Source: Distichodus sexfasciatus (taxonomy: Eukaryota; Chordata; Actinopteri; Characiformes; Distichodontidae). From it: DNA of 64,000 bases. A program made the translations under genes and the position numbers. Below are positions 11,526 to 22,217 of this stretch, one piece after another. The notes under the pieces were generated by a model. That model saw only the letters and a list, made by a program, of their open reading frames with translations, did no database searches and was not told the origin of the DNA. Position 1 is the stretch's first letter. Each line of letters starts with the position of its first letter. The stretch lies in NCBI GenBank assembly GCA_032718565.1, contig JAVGVS010000004.1, positions 8,657,814 through 8,721,813 of the forward strand, read 5' to 3'.

Positions 11526-11771
11526 TTCATTCTCCTTTTCTTTTTACTCAGGCATCAGAGGGAGGAATAAGACGGCTCTGACAGGTGCTCATTACACCTT
11601 CTTTTGCTGTGTCCCTTAAGTGGTTGCCTGTTTGTTCCCTCCAAGCTCCAGTTTGTGTGGTGTCGCAGAACCGTGATTAAGAGAACACACAGCACACAGT
11701 TTCGACACACACATCAAAGACTGTTATCAAAGCAAGCCCGCCACCTCCAGCTTCTGCTTACATGATATGCA

Positions 11772-11777
11772 AGTGTG

Positions 11778-11811
<34 letters not shown>
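11772..11811. repeat. (GT)n microsatellite
   Basis: About twenty GT dinucleotides with one interruption. Open frames across it on both strands are artefacts of the repeat. Confidence 0.95.
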
Positions 11812-11819
11812 ACACACTG

Positions 11820-12780
11820 GGAGGTCATGCTGGTGTGTATTAATCCCCGAGACGTAAGCCGTCGTACCCACAGTGCCCGTAAAATGCCCACCTGTATGGC
11901 CATCTGGGCACTCTGCCACATTCTGGGTGTAAATCCTTGGCCTCCTCGCTGGACGTGCAAAAAGGGAAATTCATCACTGGGTTCCAAAGTGACAACTTAT
12001 TAAATTAATGCCAGCTACAGTTATGCTGAGTCTCGTTTCACTATATCCAAAGCTGTGCTTTTTTCAGCACTAAAATGGTGATCACTTTAACCTTCACATT
12101 ACAGCCCGTATGAAAAGAGGTTGCGTTACGGCGCAAATATCTGTAACATTAACGACTGGATTCGTTTTTACATCTATGGTGTTAAAAAGTGTTGCAATGT
12201 TTTACAGTTTTTTGTACATTCCTGAAGTCACAAGATAAATCTTGTTTTTTTTAACTTCTATCTTTTTCTACTGGCACAGACTTTGCAACTTTGCAGTTTA
12301 TTAAACCTGGTGCCTCTGTGAAACCAAAAAGGTGAAGACAAGCATCAAAATAAAAAATAGACTACATCTGTGAGATGGAAGGTTGTGATTACTACCTAGT
12401 GAATTTAGGAGAGACAGGGAAAGAGCTACGTGCTTCTTACCCTTCCCTCAGTTGAAGCTTGCGCTCCCCACTTTCCACCTTCATGTTATCTAATATGATT
12501 TCCAAATCTAAGGAGATTTCCACCTTCATGTTATCTAAGGTGATTTGTGATCCGATATTACATTTGTCTCAGCAAATAAACAGGCTAATCTTTAGCTAGC
12601 AGTGTAAAGTAACGCTAGCTAGCACAAATGTTTAACATATTTAACTAACTGTGCAAGCTTACATTTATATTTGTGGGATTTAACAGATGTTCGTACAATA
12701 AAATAGTGTCAACTCTATCACTAGCTAACATGCACTTGACAGTAGAACATGTTTGACCTCTAACACTAATTAAAATGTTC
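11820..12780. other. Unassigned non-coding stretch
   Basis: Balanced sequence to about 12,000, then AT-rich DNA. Near 12,470-12,545 'ccaccttcatgttatctaa' occurs twice about 50 bp apart, a small direct duplication. Nothing coding recognised. Confidence 0.4.
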
Positions 12781-12789
12781 TTTATGACT

Positions 12790-13320
12790 CATATTGTGGC
12801 CAATGGCGTGGTTGGGTTGAGTTTCCTGTTAAGAAGGCTAGCTGGGTATTGCTCATATTGTGTAGAGTTTCCCTTTAAAAAAACTAGTTGTGCAACTTCA
12901 CTTTAGGGAAGCTACAGGGGTACGGGCCATATTGTATAGAGCTTCCCTTTAAGGGAACTAGTGCGGTATGGCTTATACTGCATAGAGTTTCCCTTTAAGG
13001 AGCTTGTGGTGTATGACTCACATTGCGTTGAGTTGCCCTTTAAAGAAGCTAGTGGGGTGTGGCTCTTGTTGTGCACAACTTTTCTTTGGGGAAGCTATAG
13101 GGGTACAGGTCATACTGTATAGAGCTTCCCTTTAAGAAAGCTAGTGGGGTACAGCCTTTTCTGTGCAGAGATTCCCTTTAAAGAGCTACTGGTGTATGAC
13201 TCACATTGTGTAGTTTCCTTTAGGAAGCTAGTGGTGTATAGCTAAACGTTGTGGCAATGGCATGTTTGTGTAGAGTTTCCCTTTAAGGAAGCTATTTGGA
13301 TATGACTGATGTTGGGTAAG
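12790..13320. repeat. Minisatellite of ~50-60-bp units ('gagtttccctttaaggaagc'), left part
   Basis: About nine degenerate units, each with a variant of 'tagagtttccctttaa', then 'gaagctagtggggtat', then 'ggctcatattgtg'. The array resumes at 14,949-15,215 with the same words, so sequence at 13,325-14,940 separates two parts of one array. A single inverted fragment lies near 15,955-16,050. Confidence 0.75.
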
Positions 13321-13324
13321 TGTG

Positions 13325-13400
13325 TGTGCCCTGCGGTGTGTTAGCGCCTGCCCAGACTTGCTCCCCGCTTTGCGCTCGTAAGTTCCCGTGGTCTCCCCAC
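13325..13400 (+). mobile_element. SINE family B fragment (+)
   Basis: 'gtgtgccctgcggtgtgtta', 'gcgcctgcccagacttg' and 'gctttgcgctcgtaagttc' match the 3' part of the SINE at 8,952-9,287, on the opposite strand. The tRNA-like head is missing. It lies at the left edge of the sequence separating the minisatellite. Confidence 0.65.
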
Positions 13401-13806
13401 TAGTGATGGGAAGTTTGACTCGAACTGATTCGATTCTTTCGAACTGTTCATTGTAATGAATCGATTCTAAAATTGATTCTATGATTCACTTTTTTCCCGT
13501 CTTTTTTGCGCCTGACTCTATGACTCAATGAATCATGGGATCAGATAATAAATAGAATGGTGTCTCAATGTTACGTTATTTGACTGAAAGATGGTGCTGG
13601 TGTTCAACAAACATGTTCAGCTTGACTATTCACAATAATTAAATAAAAAAAAACAATATATATAAAGCAGAAAGGCTGTCGATGCGGAATAAACACGTGT
13701 GTATATATAGTTCTTATTTTCTTTACTTAAGCCAAATTCATTTGCACGAATATCAAGAACTACATCACAGTTAACAACAACTGCAATATTACCAACACAA
13801 TCACAC

Positions 13807-14165
13807 ATACACATACAATGAGCATGAGTAAACTTGCATACGTTGCTGTGTAAACGTCAAAGTTAATAAATATCTTTGTTTTTTGATGAAAGACATATAG
13901 TTTTATTATACAGAAATGCAATAATTTACTGTTGTGATAAATGATGAACAGCTGCGTTTATTTTATTCCTTTTAACAGCGTAGCAGCATTTCCGCAGTAA
14001 ACGCCGCAATGGCTTTTGGGATCGGTTCGCAAACCGTTCGTTTGAGTCACCAACCGAGTGTCCGAAAACTGAAAGTTCGTTTCGTTCATCGAACGGGTTC
14101 ACCGAGTTAGAGATGTATCTCCCTTCACTTATACAGCAACTGAGTCTCACGACGAATCAGGCGCT
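13807..14165 (+). repeat. Direct duplication, copy 1
   Basis: Shares with 14,409-14,765 the words 'ataatttactg', 'gcaaaccgttcgtttgagtc', 'gaacgggttcaccgagtta', 'cccttcacttatacagcaac' and 'cacgacgaatcaggcgctcg'. Copies are about 600 bp apart, in the same orientation, and diverged by scattered substitutions, so the duplication is not recent. Confidence 0.85.
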
Positions 14166-14408
14166 CGGGTGTTCCCGGAATAATAATAACATTAGCACGA
14201 ATAAAATAGTTATTACAGGAGATATGACTTCTTTAAGTATGATCTGTTTTTACATTGTTGATTGCATTCAATCTAGTCTTTGCAACAAATTCGCTGGAGA
14301 AATAGGACACATTTGCACTTTTATTTTAATACAGGAAAAGACATGAGAGTAATTGGACCCTTGAAATGGCATGAAAAGACAAAGTACAGTAATAATACTG
14401 TAAGCAGT

Positions 14409-14765
14409 CACATACAATAAGCACAAAAAACGTGTACAAACAGTTGTATAAACACCAAATGCAATAAGTGCGTTATTTTATATGTATATATATAAATGTA
14501 ATAATTTACTGCTGTAATAAATCGGCAATAGATGTGTTTATTTAACCCTATTCATCAGCGTAGCGGCATTTCTGCAGTTAACGCCACAGTGGCTCTTGGG
14601 ATCGGCTCGCAAACCGTTCGTTTGAGTCACCGACCGAGTCTCTGAAAACCGAAAGTTTGATTCGTTCATTGAACGGGTTCACCGAGTTACAGACCGTATC
14701 TCCCTTCACTTATACAGCAACCGAGTCTCACGACGAATCAGGCGCTCGGTCGTTCGGGTGTTCTT
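14409..14765 (+). repeat. Direct duplication, copy 2
   Basis: Partner of 13,807-14,165. This copy has 'gtcgttcgggtgttct' at its end where copy 1 has 'gtgttcccgg', showing small indels. The two could be LTR-like ends of a small element or a tandem duplication; I favour the latter because no primer-binding site or coding sequence lies between them. Confidence 0.85.
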
Positions 14766-14948
14766 GGCACCAGAAGGAAGTCTACGAACGCAAAAGTGAC
14801 GAATGTAAGTGATGAACAAAAGAATGAACGTTTTTTTTTTTTTTAGAATAAACGTAAAAGTGAGAAGACAAGTGCAGACAGAACATGAAAAATAAATCCG
14901 AAATTGCGGCGATGCTTTTGGATGTTGAATAGCCAAAGATCAGTTTTA

Positions 14949-15215
14949 AATGTTGTGGCAATGATGTGGTTGTGTAGAGAGTTTCCCTTTAAAGAAGGTA
15001 ATCGGGTATGGCTCATGGGGAGAAGAGTTTGCTGTTAAGAAAGCTAGTGGTGTACAGCTCATATTGTGAACAGTGGTGTGATTGGGTAGAGTTTCCCTTT
15101 AAGGAAGCCAGTGGTGTACGCCAAAAAGTTTACCTCTAAAGAACTCTTGGGGTATGGCTTATACTGTATGTGTGGAGGGGAACAGGTTTGGTACAGTTTC
15201 CCTTTAGAAAAACTT
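14949..15215. repeat. Minisatellite of ~50-60-bp units, right part
   Basis: Continues the array of 12,790-13,320: 'tgttgtggcaatg', 'gagtttccctttaaagaagg', 'tttccctttaaggaagccag'. About four to five units. Confidence 0.7.
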
Positions 15216-16195
15216 TGCTTAAAGGGGATGTTCAATAGCAAAAAGTCATTATTGTTGTCTGACTCTGTACATTTTCAACTGCCAGTGCAAGTCCCTCACC
15301 ACTTGACCCTCTCCCCCCGCTCCCCACTCCACAGTGCTTAAATCTCCAGCTGATAATGGATAAGTATTTGCACCATAATTACCGGCGGATGAAAACAGAA
15401 TTCATTTCCATCTATCTAAATCAGAGGGGGGGTGCAGTTCTGGCCTACTAATGACTTTTTTTCAGATGGTACTATAAGTGCGGAGTTTCTCATGTTGCTG
15501 TTCTGCTGTTTTCTTTTTAAACGTAGCGAAAACATAAAATTATTTCACGAGGAGGTTTTAATGCTCATGGGGACGGAGAAATGGAAGGAGGCAGTATCAT
15601 TACCGGGAGCTAGTTCCGGCTTCATATGGGCGGCTGAAAAGCTCTGGATGGAAGAGATGAAACCATTCCGGCACTTTTGCATCTGCTGCCTCCTAGTTAA
15701 ACGTTAAATAGGAGACAAGCCATATGATATCAACAGTCAGAATTTGGAGTGGGCAGCTCAGATTTCCCATTTGGACTGGTGCCTTTAAAACCAATTACTG
15801 TTGCAATCTTCCCTAAAAGAGAATTTCTTTGATCTTTCACAAAATGACAAAAACATCATTCTCCATGTTGCACAGTTTACATTATTTTTTAGGTAATAAT
15901 GCAATGTATTTACTATTGCTTTTCTGCATTTAGTGTCATTGAGCTTTTTATCTATTAAAAGGAAACTCTAACCAACCAAACCACTCCACTAGCAACAATA
16001 TGAGCAGTACCTCATTAGTTGGCTTAAAGGGACTCCTTTAAAGCCTGTACAGACAGACATATTCCATCAAGGCACATGAACACAACATCAATTGTGTCAT
16101 ATCTAATTATGGTGCCGTACAAATTCATTTACACCAGCAAAAAGGAAGAAAAGAGGCAGAGAGTCAATGGCGTTGGGGTCAACATATTGCTTAAT
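15216..16195. other. Non-coding stretch with a GC-balanced island
   Basis: The part at 15,360-15,715 is more balanced and CpG-containing than its flanks and includes a 91-codon plus-strand frame with no family resemblance. It may be conserved non-coding DNA. 15,955-16,050 holds an inverted fragment of the minisatellite vocabulary. Confidence 0.35.
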
Positions 16196-16201
16196 GTTGG
16201 T

Positions 16202-16264
16202 GAAGAAGAAGAAGAAGTAGAAGAAGAAGAAGAAGAAGAAGAAGAAGAAGAAGAAGAAAAAGAA
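16202..16264. repeat. (GAA)n microsatellite
   Basis: About twenty GAA triplets with one interruption, a pure purine strand. The glutamate-rich open frame over it is an artefact. Confidence 0.95.
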
Positions 16265-16269
16265 ATACT

Positions 16270-17215
16270 TTCATGAGTTTGAAGCTATGAGATCTGTGCA
16301 AACAAAAAATTGTAAATGTAGCTGCAAGGAGCAACAAGCGGGGTCCAGCACGTCACAAAAAGATGCACAAAAAGGTCAACACTGACCATCAGTAGTGTCT
16401 GTGTATATGTGTAGAACACATAGGAATTGGGTGGTTTACTATCATTTAAAGAAGATAATTTATGGAAAGAACTTGAAGAAGAAGAACAAGAAAAGACAAT
16501 GAGGAGGTGTTCTGTTGGTACCCAGAACTGACAATGAAGGCTGGTGGATGGGAAATAGAAGAGCCAAGGTAACTCATTTGCAGTGCAGTTGCAGTTGCAG
16601 TCCTCATTTGTTGCAAGTTCAAATTAACTAATGAATTATCTCACATGAACTGTAATTGTTCTTTCCTTTGGTTGTGCTACTGAGGTTAAACAGTGGCCAG
16701 GCTGTAAGAGGGGACAGACAGAAGAGCGGCATGACTCAGAAAAAGACTTTACACTTCATATGAAAAACAGAAGGAGAAAAAAATAGAGGAAAACATGAAC
16801 AAGAAGTGAAAAAAAGAAGACACTGAAGAAACAGTCCCTGAAAAGAGATTCTGGGAAGAAAAAAAAAGTTCAAACAGAAGAGGACGAGGCTGTCTATGTC
16901 TCACTTTCTTTCACTCTCTCTCTCTATGAAGCTTTGAATAAAGCTCTCTCCTGGATGCTTTTTCCCTCTCACACTTCCTTTTGTTCATCTTATTTTATTT
17001 ATTTTTTATTTTACAGTAGAATCTCCAGCTAACCTTATGGAAAGACTATTGCTTTTTGTAGAAAGTGGGAATGCTGGAACGTCAGTCGCTGTGGTCGGAG
17101 CTTCCACACTAATAAAATTGGACCTCAGAGCAAATTCACAAAGACGTTTTTTTCAGCTTTAGTAACGCGAGATGCATGTCAACCCATTTCTTAAAGTGGA
17201 AAAATAAATATGCCC
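16270..17215. other. Non-coding, purine-rich stretch
   Basis: A-rich/purine-rich DNA at 16,430-16,870, then a pyrimidine patch (16,905-16,925), the polyadenylation-like word 'gaataaagctctctcc' near 16,935, and T-rich sequence. No LTR partner was found. Confidence 0.35.
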
Positions 17216-17979
17216 CCTTAACCTATTAGGCCCTTGGGCAATTTTGAGTGTTTTTCCCTTTCCTTTTGTGTTTAGCATTAATATATTTGTCTGCCTATAT
17301 TATTTTTTTCCAGGACATTCTGACCCACTTAGAATTGTCATAGTTTGATGTGCAAATGCTGACACAGCCTTGAAATCACCCTATTTCTGAGAAAAACTGA
17401 CTGGCGCCCATAGAAATTTCAAAATGTTCTACACATCAAAAAGGCTTGGAAATACACTCTAGATGTAACCTTTGTAACAGTGAGAATGGAGTGTGTGTGA
17501 GATGTGGACAAGCAGGGGTCTTTTTTATGAGCCATTCTGTGGCTTAAATAGCTAAACCTTATTTTTTATACTTTTGTACCAGCTGGTACAAAAAAACTAC
17601 ACCATATACTAAACCTAAAAAAACGTTTTTGTTTGTTTGTTTTTGCAATACAAGCAAAATGTGAAATGTATGACTTAGGATATTCATGATACAATACTAT
17701 GAATTTTCTTTATTAATATTATGTGCTTCTGCTACACCATATACAAAACATGAATTTCTTCTTTAAGCTTTAGTATGTTGTCACAAATTTTTTACAATAT
17801 TTGCAATAAAAATGAGCTTCCCGCTTTTGCATGTGGTGTAATTTCAAAACACTGTTTTATTTTTTAATTACATGAATGTGGCACAAGATTAATATATTTG
17901 TTCATTTTTTTATCATAATCTAACAATTTTACCACAATAACGGATAACAACAGAATGCACTTTACACTCAAGTGCCTTT

Positions 17980-18560
17980 TTGTATTTGCTAACTGTCTTC
18001 AGATGTTGTCTCTCTATCTCTAAAAAGATTAAAGACTATCTGCAGCCTCTACAGACAGCTAAAAAGCATGTTGTTCTCAGAAGCAAAGAACATCTGATTG
18101 GAGCACATTTGGCCTGGGTTGGCTTCTTGAGGCCCGTGTGGGTCATGAAAGGAGGTGGGGAAATCAGGCCCCGGTACAAGGCTCCAGTAGAGAGTGAACT
18201 GGTTAATTTGCCCCATTTGCCACCTAACACGCTCCTCGAAATCACAGCCGAACTGATGCTGACTTCCAAGGATGGGAAAAGGAACTACAATCACAAAGAT
18301 AATGGTCAGGATTGCCAGATCATATGTGAAGAACCAACACCACGACAAATTTGCAGCATTACGAAGTAAAGCAATAAAACTGTCAGAAACAAGCAGTTCA
18401 AAGAGGTGGTCTGCTATTACATCACTACTGTGTTCGGAAATTTACTTTGTGGAGTCGAAAATCAACAACAGAATTGTTAGGGTTACATATTCAGGTGGCA
18501 ACTTATGCCTGTGTGCCAGTATCCAAACTTTGGCTTTGCATTTGTATTTGTGCTCATCCT
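17980..18560. other. Complex island inside the TTAA-bounded region
   Basis: More balanced composition than its AT-rich surroundings, with open frames on both strands (17,980-18,369 plus; 18,049-18,348 minus). None resembles a transposase or any family I know. It may be a decayed coding remnant or conserved non-coding DNA. Confidence 0.3.
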
Positions 18561-18821
18561 TGGTTGTACTTATTGATAACTTATGATTGAATACTTATAT
18601 CCTCTATTTCCAGATCATTCATGTCATGACTTTTTTTCACTGTGTGTTCTATTCCAGATAATATTTGGAAATAATCATTGAATAGTTTTACTCTTAAAGT
18701 CTTAGTACCAATCACCAAAGCATATTCCTTGCATGTGACATGTGTCAATCTGATTCTCATTCTGTAAAAATAATGGCAATAAAATTTAAGAAGCTGAGTT
18801 GAAATGAATGATGAATGAATG

Positions 18822-19065
18822 ATGGGCCTTATTACGTAAAATAAAGCCCAGCTTCCAAAAATGTTTTCTTATTTGAGCTTTGTTCCTAAGTAAGGACATA
18901 ATCTATAAATGGCTCTGTTACACATCTATCTGCATAAGTGCATTCGCTTATTGGCTTTTCCTGAATTCTACAATTGTACAATAATATTTAAATGTCTTAA
19001 GATTTTTAAGAACATGTTTAAGAAAAAAAAATGTGAGGATAAAATGGTGAATGAGGCCCAATGTG
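18822..19065. repeat. Dispersed repeat family D, copy with inverted ends
   Basis: Starts 'tgggccttatta' and ends 'gtgaatgaggccca', which pair as inverted ends. In between are 'ttaagaacatgtttaagaa' and 'ctacaattgtac', shared with the other family D copies. A short MITE-like element is likely. Confidence 0.5.
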
Positions 19066-19689
19066 ATTTACACATGGACTACCAGTCATTGCATCACTGT
19101 GGCTATTGCCCCCTGCCACTCCCTTGTCACCTCTATTTAATGGCTTGAGCCCGATCACCCCGAGTACTCGGGGCAGAACAAGAAGGCTTTAAAATGGTCG
19201 GTAAATGTAAACAAACATATGCATGTGGCACATTAACATCACCGTAAGAATCTCGTCTAAAAATCTCAAACAACAAATTCCACCTAAACATAACACAATT
19301 CCAACACCAAACACATAAATAAACAAACAACAAAAACACTGCGTAGGTCTAAGTGGAAGAAATAGGGCTAATACTATGGCTAACCATGCATACTATATAT
19401 CATATGAAAGCCGAGACTCTATGAGAGCCGAGAGATTATATGTTAATATGTTTTTTTTTTGGCGAACATGATTTTTTTTCATGTTCTGCTGTGTTGCATC
19501 TTCCTTTATTCTGACCCAGTAACATGTATGCTGATTCCAACACTTCCACAGTAATCTCAGCGTTACCTTTATAATGATACCAAACGCATAAAAATAGACA
19601 TTGTGGTTGCTGAGATATACACCTTTTATTTTGGGTATCTTTTTTAGAGCAAAAATCTGTAAAACAGTCTTAGGGCTTCACAGGTTAAA

Positions 19690-20015
19690 AACCAAAACTA
19701 AACAGAAGAAGCAGAAGTCTAACCTCAATGTGCTCGGCATCCTGATTCTAGCCGAGAGGAAATTAACGCATGTCACATTGTGTGTGCGTCACCCTTTCCA
19801 ATGTAATCAGCCTTTCCCCCGATCGATTTGAAGGTGTGTTTTCAAAAGCTCTGCAGGAGCAAGAATGGGGAGGTATAAAAAAAATAAAGAAGAAGAGATG
19901 ATGAACACTCTTATTGTCAAGGAGAAATTCATCTCCATCACGTAGGTTTCAAAATGAGATGGTGAACTGATAACAGCAAGGTGAACATTGGGCCACATTC
20001 ACCCATCTTTTCTAT
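19690..20015. other. Unassigned non-coding stretch
   Basis: No recognisable gene, RNA or repeat. Confidence 0.35.
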
Positions 20016-20019
20016 GTTT

Positions 20020-20250
20020 TTCCTAAATTTGTTCTTAAGAAAATTAAGACATTGAAATAGTATACAACTGTACAATTAAAGAAACCCCAATAAGCTAATA
20101 TTTGGCACAAACAGGCATACAAAAAAATGTGCAAGAGTGCTCTTCACTGTTTGTAAACTTTGCTCTAACCTAAGAACAAATCTCAAATAAGAAAACATTG
20201 ATGAATCTTTGTGAAAACCGCTAAATGATTTTTAAAAATAGACAATGAAT
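20020..20250. repeat. Dispersed repeat family D, copy
   Basis: 'ttgttcttaagaaaattaag', 'ccccaataagctaatatttg', 'tcttcactgtttgtaaactt' and 'gaatctttgtgaaaaccgc' match 2,100-2,415 in order. This copy lacks the 78-bp insertion. Confidence 0.55.
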
Positions 20251-20254
20251 GAGA

Positions 20255-20800
20255 ACCAATGATAATAAAAATATTTAAATACAATTATCATAATATTATG
20301 CAACTACTGAATGGAAGAAAATTCAATAGTTCATGAGCACAAATGTCCTTGAAATGGCAGCCGATTCGTTTCTAATGGAAAGTGGAAGATCCTTTAAAAA
20401 AGAGAGGTATCTTGAAAGGTGACTGTTCCATGCAGGCCACCATCCGCTTCTATAGGTTATTATTATACCTATTATAGCAGAAGGGTCATTATCGAACACA
20501 AAGGTTGGTGAAGATTTTTATAGACCAAAGCTCTGAGTTACATTTAGGTCCAGGCTACTTGGGGATGAAAATGAAGAGAGTGAGGTAACCGGGTCAAGTG
20601 TAATTAGAGGTTTGAATGACAGCCGTATGGTTATGATAGCTAGCTATAAAGTGATTAGGGCCGGCTGCCTCGAGCAAAATTGAGATTTGGCGGACAACGA
20701 GTTCCAGAGTTCTCCACCTGTCAGTCAGCTGCCCTTTCACCAATGGAGATACTCCCGATTCACACCTAGCAGCTTTATAAAAGGGGTGATCGAAATATGT
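20255..20800. other. Unassigned non-coding stretch
   Basis: AT-rich at first; 20,580-20,780 is more balanced and contains 'agctagctat'. Nothing recognisable. Confidence 0.35.
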
Positions 20801-20804
20801 ATAT

Positions 20805-20970
20805 GGGGTGATGGTGGTGGTAGGACACTCTGATTTGGATGAAGTGTTTGTGGGCTCAAATCCTACCTGCAGCACTATCATCATTGGGCTCCAGGGAAAA
20901 CTGTCCCTGTAATTAGGTAATGAAACTCGCTTTGGATAAAAGCATCTGATAAATACTGTAAATGTAAAAT
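20805..20970 (+). mobile_element. tRNA-derived SINE, family A (+)
   Basis: Degenerate head ('ggtggtggtaggacactc'), B-box position 'gggctcaaatcctacct', body 'cagcactatca', 'gggaaaactgtccctgtaat' and 'ctttggataaaagcatctga', and the 3' signature 'aatactgtaaatgtaaa'. The better-preserved copies at 51.9 and 57.0 kb have the A-box-like 'ggtctagtggttagg'. Confidence 0.8.
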
Positions 20971-20974
20971 TTTT

Positions 20975-22128
20975 AAGCATCTAAATTTCATTTATTTCTT
21001 ATTATTTCTTTATTACAGTTTATTACATATAACTTGTATTTCAGACTCACTAAATCATCAGAAGACTAAGCAGGTTGTGTTCTGGTCAGTACCTGGATGA
21101 CAGACTGTCTAAGCCAGTTAATGGTGTTGGAGATGTTGGTTGTCAATCTGTGGTCTGGGTGATGGGGAAACTCTACATTTGCTCTACATTTTCATTGAAT
21201 TTAATGCCATTTGGCAGACCTCCTTACAAAGAACGACAACTAGACTGACAATGTTCTGATTTCTATGTGCTAAAATGTGTAGAAATTATGATTCTGTTGA
21301 TATTATTTGACATAGAAAAGTAATAGCACAGTTCTCCTTCATGGAGATGTTCCCTTGTGGCCAAAAAAGAGATTTATTTTTTATTAAAGGTGGAAGAGAG
21401 CCATGCAATTGGACTTTGGAAAAGAATCACAATACTGCAGATCTCCTCAAACACTCATGAAAATGAACGTCGTGTGCAAAAACAGTACTTTCCTTCCAAT
21501 GACATATAAAAAGCAAGTTTCTCAAAAAAAAAAAAAAATCCTGGTTATCATTCTAAAGGAGTAGGGTTTAAAAATCAGATGTCATGCTACAATCACACAA
21601 CCACCTCTTCAAATATGGCCTCTTCTTCACCCCAATATCTCTAATTGGTGAATTGGTCAGGCACTACAGAAAATGTCACATTCATTCATTGGTATTCGTT
21701 ATTAATAAGCTGTTCTGAAATGATTCTGGATCATAAATGAGAGAATTGTTAATTGGTTTCCCTTGCTTTGCTGGAAACGTGATATTGAATCTATAATTCA
21801 AAAACTGCTCACATTCATTAGACATAATCAATAAAGGGGGATGGAAGAATCTATAGATTTATGTTTATGCTCTTTGGTGAGTCAGGGACCCAAACCTTCA
21901 AGCTTTGAGGAGATATTTTAACACCCAAAGTGCAGCTCAGATTTTCTCTTTTCACTGCTGAAAGAGACTGAGGACAACAACAATTAAATATCCTAAAGTA
22001 TCTTAGTTAAAATTAATGCTCTTTGCTGCAGACTAGTGTTAGCTCAAATGCTAATGATAGTAACAGCATTAGTTGAAATGCTAATGGTAATACTATGTCT
22101 AACCTACATATTTTGAATTGGCAGAAAA
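20975..22128. other. Long AT-rich stretch without recognisable gene
   Basis: No domain, RNA gene or clear repeat. A poly-A run lies near 21,524-21,538. Confidence 0.4.
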
Positions 22129-22135
22129 AAATCTT

Positions 22136-22193
22136 GAATGTAGTTAGCTACTTTTTCTCTGTAGTTTGTAGTGTAGCTAACTACAATATTAGG
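22136..22193. repeat. Palindromic repeat whose arm matches the 28.8-kb array unit
   Basis: 'tgtagttagctac' and 'gtagctaactaca' are perfect 13-bp inverted arms around a short loop containing 'ctgtagtttgtagt'. The right half continues 'gtagtgtagctaactac' then 'aatatta', almost the tandem unit of 28,760-30,915. It appears to be the end of an interspersed element that continues beyond the hAT insertion, to about 23,829. Confidence 0.7.
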
Positions 22194-22209
22194 ACTGTTT
22201 GGCTGTAAA

Positions 22210-22217
22210 TTAGCAAC
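22210..22217. other. Target-site duplication of hAT element (left)
   Basis: The 8-bp 'ttagcaac' is exactly repeated at 23,421-23,428, immediately beyond the other element end. Confidence 0.9.

Larger units (their letters stand above)
13403..14945. mobile_element. Probable DNA-transposon-derived insertion with internal tandem duplication
   Basis: Begins 'tagtgatgggaagtttgact', a start often seen at hAT-type element ends, followed by 'gattcgattc' and 'gaatcgattc' words that fold back. It contains two copies of a ~355-bp segment (13,807-14,165 and 14,409-14,765). Together with the SINE fragment it separates the minisatellite at 12,790-13,320 from 14,949-15,215. No transposase is recognisable and no matching right terminus was found, so the class is uncertain. 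Confidence 0.45.
17218..19688. mobile_element. TTAA-bounded region with piggyBac-like ends
   Basis: TTAA (17,218-17,221) is followed by 'cctattaggcccttgggca'. At the right, the strand read inward from TTAA (19,685-19,688) begins 'cctgtgaagccctaagact', matching at about 14 of 19 positions. TTAA targets are a piggyBac hallmark. A third TTAA (19,137-19,140) followed by 'tggcttgagcccgatc' offers an alternative 544-bp MITE at 19,141-19,684. No piggyBac transposase motif is visible inside, so this is a non-autonomous element, two elements, or chance. Confidence 0.35.

Noticed and set aside
13807..14765. Pair of direct repeats as LTRs of a small retrotransposon
   Set aside because: Only ~240 bp lies between them, with no primer-binding site, purine tract or coding sequence.
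16202..16264. Glutamate-rich acidic protein tail
   Set aside because: Simple (GAA)n microsatellite.
16920..17010. Possible LTR end or polyadenylation signal ('gaataaagctctctcc')
   Set aside because: No second copy in the window and no element structure around it.
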